Positions 14,798-20,384 of a stretch of 21,126 nt of DNA are shown here, in pieces. This DNA comes from RGIG9060 sp045645985. Lineage in GTDB: Bacteria; Spirochaetota; Spirochaetia; Treponematales; Treponemataceae. The stretch is from contig JAZRJV010000035.1 in NCBI GenBank assembly GCA_045645985.1, forward strand, positions 1-21,126, given 5' to 3'. The notes beneath the pieces were generated by a model. The model saw only the letters and a program-made list of their open reading frames with translations. It had not been told where the DNA came from and searched no databases. Made by a program: the position numbers and the translations under genes. Each line of letters begins with the position of its first letter. Position 1 is the stretch's first letter.

Positions 14798-16051
14798 TTA
14801 TTTCTTCTGCAATTTCTTAATTGCGTCCATTGCGTTACTTCGAACATCGCTTGTATCTTCATTCAAGTCAAAAAATTTATCAGCACTTTCTGTATCTGGT
14901 AAATCTTTGTAAATATCATTTTTTTCTTCTTGTGAAGGTTTTGAATTTGGAATGAATTTTCCGCCACGAGTTCTTGTATCAGTTGTGCTAACCTTTTTGA
15001 ATTTTTTAGTTTGCAAACTTACAGAACGACCGACTTTCAACTTTGCATTTGCTTCTAAAGTTTGATTTTCTTGAATCATTGTAACTTTGTAAGTTCCTGA
15101 CGGCAAAGCCAACGGAATTGAATTTCCAGCTGATTTTTTGATTTCAGAAACGAGAACTCCAGAAGTTTCGTTACGAATATAAATTTTTCCGTGCAAATCG
15201 GAATCCAAAACTAAAATTGATTCTGCTGTTGAAATATCTGACAAAACTAAATCCCCAGAACCAACCAAAGTTATGTCGTAAGAAGGATGTTGAGTTCCGA
15301 TTGTGCTTTGTTCAGTTTGAGAAAGTGTTTCGTTAAAAGCATAATAATACAATTCATTAAGAGAAACTTTGTTGTCGCCAGAAGAATCGGCAGCACCCCG
15401 TAAACCTGTAATCAAAGCATGAGTAAAAAATGAAGACTGAATTAAATCCGATTCTTGAGAAGCTTCGCTTTCGGAACTTGAAGAAAGATAAGCGTGTCCA
15501 GAAACAACAGAAGAATCATCAACTAAAAATGATTTTTGTCGAGTTCCGCCTTTTGCCCGAATAAAATTTCCAGAAAAACAAGAATCCAACATTACAACAT
15601 GAATATCAGATGGAACAGAATTAATTGAACTTTTTAACTGGCTGTAACCAAAAGTTTCTTCCCCAAGCAAAAGTGCATTTTCGTCAGAGTGACCAGAATA
15701 GTAAAAAATAAATTCAGTTCGACGAGCAGTTTTTTTTGCAGAACTTACTTTTTTAGCAAATTCTTGCAAAGCAAATTCAACTTCCGCTGGATTTGGTTCT
15801 TTTAAAATAATTGAATTTTCGCTAGAAACTCCACCGATTTCTTGCATTGCAGTTTTTAGTTTTTCTGCATCACTTTCGGCGTATCGCAAAACTTCTCGTT
15901 CTTTTCCGCCATTGTTTGCGGCAACATAAAGTGCAAATCGTTCAACAGAAACAACATCAGAATTTTCTGAATTTTCAATCGCAAATAAATTTATTGAAAA
16001 AATACAAATCAAAACAAGAAAAATCACTTGAAATTTATAAATTCTATTCAT
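14798..16051 (-). CDS. Exported caspase-family (C14, metacaspase-like) peptidase
   Basis: The start is ATG 16051 (417 aa), 8 nt after GGAG (16063-16060); a TTG two codons earlier is less likely. A signal peptide of about 22 residues (hydrophobic core QVIFLVLICIFSINLFA) indicates export. The caspase p20-like domain (about 36-235) shows the dyad: His121 in YYSGHSD and Cys158 in LDSCFSG. Within it, residues 222-233 (DSSGDNKVSLNE) match an EF-hand-like calcium loop with Asp, Ser, Asp, Ser and Glu at ligand positions, consistent with calcium dependence known for metacaspases. A PEGA-like beta segment (about 265-345) and a charged disordered tail follow. It lies in one operon with the ECF-like sigma factor and the DUF4384-like membrane protein. 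Substrate is unknown; basic-residue cleavage would be expected from the family. Confidence 0.88.
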   Translation of the reverse strand: MNRIYKFQVIFLVLICIFSINLFAIENSENSDVVSVERFALYVAANNGGKEREVLRYAESDAEKLKTAMQEIGGVSSENSIILKEPNPAEVEFALQEFAKKVSSAKKTARRTEFIFYYSGHSDENALLLGEETFGYSQLKSSINSVPSDIHVVMLDSCFSGNFIRAKGGTRQKSFLVDDSSVVSGHAYLSSSSESEASQESDLIQSSFFTHALITGLRGAADSSGDNKVSLNELYYYAFNETLSQTEQSTIGTQHPSYDITLVGSGDLVLSDISTAESILVLDSDLHGKIYIRNETSGVLVSEIKKSAGNSIPLALPSGTYKVTMIQENQTLEANAKLKVGRSVSLQTKKFKKVSTTDTRTRGGKFIPNSKPSQEEKNDIYKDLPDTESADKFFDLNEDTSDVRSNAMDAIKKLQKK

Positions 16052-16067
16052 AAACAAAACTCCAATT

Positions 16068-16829
16068 TTATTTCAAAAGCATAATATCCGAAATTGAAAC
16101 TTTACTTCCAACAAGACTAGAAATTTCTTCAATATCAATTTTACCAGAAATCCCAGAAATTGAAAGTAAAAAATCTTCTATTGAATTTAAAGAAAATTCT
16201 TTGCTAGAAGTTACAAGATAAAATCGTTCAAAACTAGGCGCGTCATCAAGTTTGTATGAATATGAAAGTGGAAATTCTCCGCCTTTTTCTAACAAAGCAG
16301 AATCTGTGCTATCTTCTGGGAAATGTGAAGTTACAACTCCGTTTCCGTCAACTGAAACAATGAGAGCATATTCAGGGTCGGCGCAAACATAACTAAGTTG
16401 CAAAATATCACCTTCTTGAACCTTTGTTCCGTTTGCAAGTCGAACAGCTTTTCCATCTTCGTTACGATAAACAAACAAGGCGCTAGATTTTCCTTTTAAG
16501 CGAATTGCACTTTCGCCTTCAAAAACGCTTTCGTAAACTTTAGTAGAGTTTGAAAGGGATAAGGGCAAAATAAAAGCCAAGGCTAAAACCGCTGCAATAG
16601 CACCAATTTTTAGCACAAAAGATGGCTTTATGGTAAAACTTCCTTTTTTTGAAGAAGTTTCTTGAGAAAGTTTATTTTCTACAAGGGATTTTACATAATC
16701 ACTTGGATATTTTTCAAAAAATTCTTTATTAGAGTTTGCTAATTTATCTTTTTCTTCTTGAGAGAGAAGTTCATTTTTTTCTTCGATTTCTTCCCCGAGA
16801 AATAGTTTTTCTTTGTCTAAAGTTTTCAA
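16068..16829 (-). CDS. Single-pass membrane protein with DUF4384-like domain, candidate anti-sigma factor
   Basis: The start is TTG 16829 (253 aa), supported by AGGAG at 16844-16840. There is no ATG that keeps the N-terminal region. Residues 1-70 are hydrophilic and acidic (cytoplasmic), 71-92 form one membrane helix (FVLKIGAIAAVLALAFILPL), and the remainder lies outside the cytoplasm. Residues about 105-175 match the DUF4384 pattern (GDILQLSYVCADPEYALIVSVDGNGVVTSHFPE region), a domain often found beside caspase-like proteins. Its position 5 nt downstream of the sigma gene and its topology are those of anti-sigma factors, but no zinc-binding HxxxCxxC motif is present. The role is therefore an inference. 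The next gene, the caspase, begins about 16 nt later. Confidence 0.75.
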   Translation of the reverse strand: MKTLDKEKLFLGEEIEEKNELLSQEEKDKLANSNKEFFEKYPSDYVKSLVENKLSQETSSKKGSFTIKPSFVLKIGAIAAVLALAFILPLSLSNSTKVYESVFEGESAIRLKGKSSALFVYRNEDGKAVRLANGTKVQEGDILQLSYVCADPEYALIVSVDGNGVVTSHFPEDSTDSALLEKGGEFPLSYSYKLDDAPSFERFYLVTSSKEFSLNSIEDFLLSISGISGKIDIEEISSLVGSKVSISDIMLLK

Positions 16830-16834
16830 TTAAA

Positions 16835-17338
16835 TTATTCTCCTACGCATTGTTTAGCATGATTTCGTAAAACTGAAAGTCGTTTACGAACCCCAGATAC
16901 AGACATATTCATCATTTTGGCAGTTTCTTCTAAAGTTAAACCGTCAACATAATGCAAAATCGCCATATCCCTAGTAGTTGATTTTGTTTCGTTAAAAATA
17001 TATTCCAACAACAAAGAAGTATTTGTTATTTCCTCATGACAAGGTGAATTATCAGCAATTTCTTGCAAAATATCGTCAATTTGAGGAGAAAAGCGTACTT
17101 TATCAGAGCGAATTTTGTTCAAGCAAACTCTAGTTGCTGTTGTATAAAACAAACTTGCACAAACTCCGTTTAATTTTTCTTTGTGTTCGATAATTCTTAC
17201 AAAAACATCTTGCATACAATCAAAGGCTTTTTCTTCATCTTTCATGATATATTGGCAACGACGCATTACCATAGGGCCAAATTTTCTGTAAAGACTATCA
17301 AAATCCTCCAAAGTAATTTGATTTTCATTTTTTTTCAT
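16835..17338 (-). CDS. ECF-like sigma-70 family sigma factor
   Basis: The 167-residue protein shows region 2 at about 16-52 (LYRKFGPMVMRRCQYIMKD followed by AFDCMQDVFVRII) and region 4 at about 115-162 (TRDMAILHYVDGLTLEETAKMM, then the recognition helix SVSGVRKRLSVLR). There is no region 3, so it is of the ECF or group 4 type. ATG 17338 has AAGGA at 17354-17350. It is the first gene of a run with the membrane protein, caspase, SH3 lipoprotein and ABC-F genes, with gaps of 5, about 16, about 20 and 35 nt. Such sigma factors usually activate their own operon in response to an envelope signal relayed by a membrane anti-sigma partner, here presumably the next gene. No ECF-type promoter is obvious upstream. 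Confidence 0.9.
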   Translation of the reverse strand: MKKNENQITLEDFDSLYRKFGPMVMRRCQYIMKDEEKAFDCMQDVFVRIIEHKEKLNGVCASLFYTTATRVCLNKIRSDKVRFSPQIDDILQEIADNSPCHEEITNTSLLLEYIFNETKSTTRDMAILHYVDGLTLEETAKMMNMSVSGVRKRLSVLRNHAKQCVGE

Positions 17339-17366
17339 CTAGAAATATTTCCTTGTCATTTATTTT

Positions 17367-17391
17367 AACACTTTTAATAAAAATAAGTGTT
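17367..17391. promoter_or_regulatory. Inverted repeat upstream of the sigma operon
   Basis: AACACTT (17367-17373) and AAGTGTT (17385-17391) form a perfect 7-bp inverted repeat with an 11-nt AT spacer, centred about 40 bp before the sigma start codon. On the minus strand a TAAAAT box overlaps its proximal end. This could be an operator in the control region of the caspase operon. Confidence 0.45.
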
Positions 17392-17432
17392 ACTTTTAAA
17401 TTTCATTAAAGAAGAATTTTACAAAAAAAATT

Positions 17433-17462
17433 TTGTTGCTTACCTCTTGTTTTTTTTATATT
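17433..17462 (+). promoter_or_regulatory. Putative promoter of the 17471 membrane protein
   Basis: TTGTTG (17433-17438), an 18-bp spacer and TATATT (17457-17462) stand 8 nt before ATG 17471. A second box, TATAAT at 17462-17467, lies only 3 nt before it. No Shine-Dalgarno is present. Confidence 0.4.
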
Positions 17463-17470
17463 ATAATAGA

Positions 17471-18016
17471 ATGAACTATATTACAATTATTATTAACTGT
17501 GTTGCTTTATTATTGATTGCTTTTCTTTGTTTAACAATAAAACCTAGAATGAAAAAACTTTCAGACTCTTTTGGAAAATGTTTACTTCCTTTGGCACGAA
17601 AAAAGAATTTTCTTTCGATTTTTGTAATTATCGCCGCCGTTGGAATGATAACTTTGCAGTTTTTTAGAGAATTTCAATTTTACATGATGATAATTATGGA
17701 TGCGGTTGCAGTTTTGGGAACAGAAATTTGTATAAAAGATTTTATCGTGTTCAAAACCGCTGGTGTTTACGAAAAAGCCTTAGTTACAGACGGAAGAATT
17801 ATTTACCGAGACGATATTATCGCCTTTCCTACCCTTGAATACGAAAATTCTGAAGAATATCTAAAAGAAAAAATGGAAGATGAATATTCTATGGATGCTT
17901 TAGAAACAGCCCAGAGAACTCTAAAAATCGTAACAAATTCTAATGGCGAAATTTATACTTATTTTAGAAGTAAAGAAGAAAGAAACAAAGCAGTAGAAAT
18001 TTTAATACAAAATTAG
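17471..18016 (+). CDS. Small membrane protein with C-terminal PH-like segment
   Basis: The start ATG 17471 gives 181 residues; the frame is open further up to 17387, but that part is low-complexity and overlaps the promoter. Three membrane helices are likely at about 3-23, 48-66 and 71-92. Residues about 98-181 form a cytoplasmic domain beginning GVYEKALVTDGRIIYRDDIIAF, a beta-hairpin pattern like bacterial PH-type or DUF5673-type domains in small membrane proteins. No enzymatic motif is present and no firm family assignment is possible. It is divergent from the sigma operon and followed directly by repeat copy A, with no terminator seen. Confidence 0.7.
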   Translation: MNYITIIINCVALLLIAFLCLTIKPRMKKLSDSFGKCLLPLARKKNFLSIFVIIAAVGMITLQFFREFQFYMMIIMDAVAVLGTEICIKDFIVFKTAGVYEKALVTDGRIIYRDDIIAFPTLEYENSEEYLKEKMEDEYSMDALETAQRTLKIVTNSNGEIYTYFRSKEERNKAVEILIQN

Positions 18017-18324
18017 TACAAAAATCGCAGAATGAATTGTGTATGAGCAGATTCGTACAAAAAATGCTCTCAGCCCAAATTACCCCGCCTCGCTGGTGCT
18101 GCGTTTCACTTGCAATGCTTTTAGTAAACCTTCGGTTTACAATCAAGTTTTGTTTCACAAAACTTGCGAGTGTCAATTTGGGCGGATTTGTTAATTCACG
18201 ACTTTCTGCGATTTTTCACTCATTTTGTGTTTACTCATTGTTTCTTGCTTTGTTTGCGACAAGTGGGTAAAAGTGGCGGTATGAAATAAAAGCGAAATTT
18301 TCAAAGACATTTGTTGGCGAGATT
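18017..18324 (+). repeat. Structured direct repeat, copy A
   Basis: This stretch has no convincing gene. It is repeated at 19367-19666: the core 18036-18180 matches 19385-19529 at 144 of 145 bases, and distal parts are shared with indels (18287-18324 and 19628-19666). Copy A folds as nested inverted repeats: an outer 13-bp AAAAATCGCAGAA / TTCTGCGATTTTT (18020-18032, 18204-18216), GAATT/AATTC inside it, GCCCAAATT / AATTTGGGC (18073-18081, 18175-18183), CTCGC/GCGAG (18089-18093, 18166-18170), and two hairpins GTAAACC-TTC-GGTTTAC (18124-18140) and CAAGTTTTG-TTTCA-CAAAACTTG (18144-18166). The short frames that cross it are conserved only because the DNA is. It could be a MITE-like unit, a non-coding RNA, or a recombination substrate for the adjacent nuclease. 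Confidence 0.88.
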
Positions 18325-18379
18325 TAGGCGAAAGCGAGTTTTTTTTATGGTACAAATTCTATTATTTGCAATTTTTTTT

Positions 18380-18424
18380 CAAATTACAACAAAATTTGCA
18401 TTTTTCTCTTGATAATAAAGGTGT
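18380..18424 (+). promoter_or_regulatory. Leader shared by the two Rpn genes, copy 1
   Basis: This AT-rich stretch resembles 20267-20312 upstream of the second Rpn gene. The 19 bases 18402-18420 (TTTTCTCTTGATAATAAAG) are identical in both, and AATTACA and GCATTTT are also shared. Both genes then have a TGGAGAAAA ribosome binding site. The remainder of 18325-18487 shows nothing further. Confidence 0.6.
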
Positions 18425-18487
18425 GTGGAAAAATTTTCTATCTCGGAATTTTTTCGGCATACTAATTTATTTTTGTGGAGAAAACTT

Positions 18488-19333
18488 ATGTATTTTAAGA
18501 AATTTGAAGATTTAACTTTTGCAGACCATTACATGTTTGAAAAAGTTTTGCAAAATGCAGAAATTTGCCAGGAATTGTTGGAAAGATTGCTCAAAATAAA
18601 GATTGACCACATTGAGTATCCAGAAATCGAAAAAACAATTTCGCCCTACTACGAAACAAAAGGTGTTCGCCTTGATGTGTACATTAAGGATAGCGACAAA
18701 GTTTTTGACATCGAACTTCAAAATGCACTTGATGATAACTTACCGTTAAGAACACGATATTATCAGTCAATGGTTGACTCAGACAATTTACTAAAAGGTG
18801 AACATTACTCTAAACTCCCTGAAAGTTTTATCATTTTTATTTGCACTTATGACCCATTTGGTAAAAATATGTCAAGTTACACATTCATAAATCGCTGTAT
18901 CGAAAATTTGAATATTCAACTAAATGATAAAACTATCAAAAAGTTTTTCAACGCCTCTGCTTTCGAGCAAGAAAAAGATGTAGCAATAAAATCTTTTTTG
19001 AAGTATACTCTCTCTAGAGAAGCATCCGATGATTTTACCAACAGAATCGAAGCCTTTATCAAAGACATCAAGTCTAAAGAAGCAAACAAAAAGGAGTATT
19101 CCGCTGTGAACATCCACGACCAAGACATATATTTCAAAGCCAAAAATGAAGGAATTGAAGAAGGTTTTTCACAAGGTATTAGTCAAGGCATCAATCAAGG
19201 AGCACAGCAAAAAGCCATCGAAACAGCTAAAAATTTATTATCAATGTCATTATCTATTGAAAATATCGCAAAAGCCACAGGTCTTTCTCAAGAAGAAATA
19301 CAATCTCTAACAAAAGAGTTTTGTACAAAATAA
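18488..19333 (+). CDS. Rpn-family PD-(D/E)XK nuclease / putative transposase
   Basis: ATG 18488 (281 aa) is chosen over GTG 18425 because TGGAGA lies 6-7 nt upstream and the frame then begins with the family's usual opening (FKKFEDLTFADHYMFEKVL). The PD-(D/E)XK core is at about 58-80: GVRLDVYIKDSDKVFDIELQN, with Asp63, Glu76 and Gln78 as the D..ExQ active site. Length and layout fit the PDDEXK_2 / TIGR01784 group, defined from T. denticola as putative transposases. Near residue 220 there are QG repeats (GFSQGISQGINQG), usual for the family, followed by a helix-turn-helix-like tail (LSIENIAKATGLSQEEIQSL). E. coli Rpn proteins are nucleases that promote RecA-independent recombination. This gene lies between two near-identical repeat copies, so the unit may be mobile or may be lost by recombination. 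Confidence 0.92.
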   Translation: MYFKKFEDLTFADHYMFEKVLQNAEICQELLERLLKIKIDHIEYPEIEKTISPYYETKGVRLDVYIKDSDKVFDIELQNALDDNLPLRTRYYQSMVDSDNLLKGEHYSKLPESFIIFICTYDPFGKNMSSYTFINRCIENLNIQLNDKTIKKFFNASAFEQEKDVAIKSFLKYTLSREASDDFTNRIEAFIKDIKSKEANKKEYSAVNIHDQDIYFKAKNEGIEEGFSQGISQGINQGAQQKAIETAKNLLSMSLSIENIAKATGLSQEEIQSLTKEFCTK

Positions 19334-19366
19334 AGCAAGATTAAAATTTTGTAAATGCAGAATTGA

Positions 19367-19666
19367 TACAAAAATCGCATAGAAATTGTGTATGAGCAGA
19401 TTCGTACAAAAAATGCTCTCAGCCCAAATTACCCCGCCTCGCTGGTGCTGCGTTTCACTTGCAAGGCTTTTAGTAAACCTTCGGTTTACAATCAAGTTTT
19501 GTTTCACAAAACTTGCGAGTGTCAATTTGAGCTTACGCATTTTTTCAACGAGTTTGTTAATTCACGACTTTCTGCGATTTTTCAATCATTTGCATTTAAA
19601 TTAAACAAGAGAATAAGCTGAATGTGCTAAAAGCGAAATTGTCAAAGGCATTTGTTGGCGAAGATT
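19367..19666 (+). repeat. Structured direct repeat, copy B
   Basis: This is the second copy of the element at 18017-18324, in the same orientation and 1.35 kb away; the gap between the Rpn gene and the next lipoprotein holds little else. The core 19385-19529 differs from copy A by a single base (G for T in TGCAAGGC). The two inner hairpins are intact. The outer stem is shortened to AAAAATCGCA / TGCGATTTTT, and the GCCCAAATT arm now faces AATTTGAGC (one mismatch), so the structure is decaying on the 3' side. Beyond the core, 14 extra bases (including a TTACGCATTTTTTCAACG stretch) precede the shared TTTGTTAATTCACGACTTTC segment. Confidence 0.88.
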
Positions 19667-19686
19667 GGTACAGAGTTGCTTTAAAG

Positions 19687-19720
19687 CAAAAAAAAAGCAC
19701 CCTTGCAATGAAGAGTGCTT
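19687..19720 (-). terminator. Terminator of the 19747 lipoprotein gene
   Basis: On the minus strand AAGCACTCTT (19720-19711) pairs with AAGGGTGCTT (19704-19695) around a 6-nt loop, with one U-G wobble, followed by a run of Ts. It lies 27 nt after the stop codon. Confidence 0.85.
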
Positions 19721-19746
19721 TTGTAAGTAAAAGTATTACTTAATGA

Positions 19747-20100
19747 TTATTTTTTTGTGTATGTCCAATATAAGTCGTCTTCTGTTTCTTCATCGTCATC
19801 GAAGAGGTAATACAATTTCAATTCATTACCTTCAACATCATATCTCCATGTATAGATTTCAACATCTAACAATGAGAGAGTTAAAACATCACCGTCAACA
19901 ACATAGTCATAAGTAAGAGTATCAGAAACTTCACCGTTGATATAGTATGTATATACTACTTCTTTGTTTGCTTTGAATTCCCAAGAGTCACCTTGAACAC
20001 CCCAGTCTCTTTCCCATGTTCCGAGAAGTTCTGCAGGAACACCACATCCTACGAATGACAAAGCAACTAATACTAATGCCACGATAGCTAATTTTTTCAT
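19747..20100 (-). CDS. Small lipocalin-like lipoprotein
   Basis: The 117-residue protein has a signal peptide with Lys2-Lys3, a hydrophobic core and a lipobox ending FVGC, so Cys19 is the probable lipidation site. Mature residues 20-117 are beta-rich and begin ELLGTWERDWG, the GTW pattern of small lipocalin-like or META-type beta-barrel domains (DSWEFKANKEVVYTYY, YDYVVDGDVLTLSL, GNELKLYYL). The C-terminus is acidic (FDDDEETEDDLYW). It is probably surface- or periplasm-exposed; the ligand is unknown. It is a single-gene unit with a good promoter, a palindromic possible operator and two leader hairpins, which suggests tight regulation or high expression. It is squeezed between repeat copy B and the second Rpn gene. 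Confidence 0.8.
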   Translation of the reverse strand: MKKLAIVALVLVALSFVGCGVPAELLGTWERDWGVQGDSWEFKANKEVVYTYYINGEVSDTLTYDYVVDGDVLTLSLLDVEIYTWRYDVEGNELKLYYLFDDDEETEDDLYWTYTKK

Positions 20101-20150
20101 AATACAACCCCTTGTATTTAAAATAATTTATTTCACCTCTCCAAGAGGTG
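20101..20150 (-). promoter_or_regulatory. Leader with two hairpins, SD in a loop
   Basis: Directly before the ATG, AATACAA-GGGG-TTGTATT (minus strand, 20118-20101) forms a 7-bp hairpin whose loop holds the Shine-Dalgarno GGGG. Further up, CACCTCT-TGG-AGAGGTG (20150-20134) forms a second 7-bp hairpin close to the expected 5' end of the mRNA. Both could control translation or mRNA stability. Confidence 0.6.
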
Positions 20151-20158
20151 TTAAGTTT

Positions 20159-20187
20159 ATTATACGGTTATATATATAAACCGTCAA
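20159..20187 (-). promoter_or_regulatory. Promoter with an inverted repeat filling the spacer
   Basis: Minus strand: TTGACG (20187-20182), a 17-bp spacer and a perfect TATAAT (20164-20159). The inverted repeat ACGGTT-N9-AACCGT spans 20164-20184, overlapping the -35, the spacer and the first base of the -10. A dimeric repressor bound there would block RNA polymerase. Confidence 0.75.
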
Positions 20188-20266
20188 GAGAAAAAATTAA
20201 ATTTTTAGGCAGAAAGTTTTAATATTTTTATATGAGAATTATTTTTATTTTTTTTGTGATTTTTTT

Positions 20267-20312
20267 CAGAAATTACATTTAAAATCGCATTTTCTCTTGA
20301 TAATAAAGATGT
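20267..20312 (+). promoter_or_regulatory. Leader shared by the two Rpn genes, copy 2
   Basis: This is the counterpart of 18380-18424. The 19-mer at 20290-20308 is identical, and the downstream TTGGAGAAAA ribosome binding site is shared as well. Confidence 0.6.
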
Positions 20313-20327
20313 TCGGAATGACAGAAT

Positions 20328-20347
20328 AGAATTGCGTTAGCAATTCT
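20328..20347. repeat. Hairpin AGAATTGC-GTTA-GCAATTCT
   Basis: This perfect 8-bp stem with a 4-nt loop lies between the shared leader and the ribosome binding site of the second Rpn gene. The flanks GGAATGACA and CTGAATCC look like pieces of dispersed intergenic repeats of host-associated bacteria. Confidence 0.55.
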
Positions 20348-20384
20348 GAATCCCTGTGATTTTTTATTTATTGGAGAAAAAACT

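Noticed and set aside
18037..18270. Small protein frame in repeat copy A and its twin at 19386-19604
   Set aside because: They read across the structured repeat, several overlapping frames on both strands are equally conserved, and no ribosome binding site or protein-like composition supports them. Identity is explained by the DNA repeat.
18425..18487. GTG start at 18425 for the first Rpn gene
   Set aside because: It would place the ribosome binding site TGGAGA inside the coding region and add residues not typical of the family; ATG 18488 fits better.
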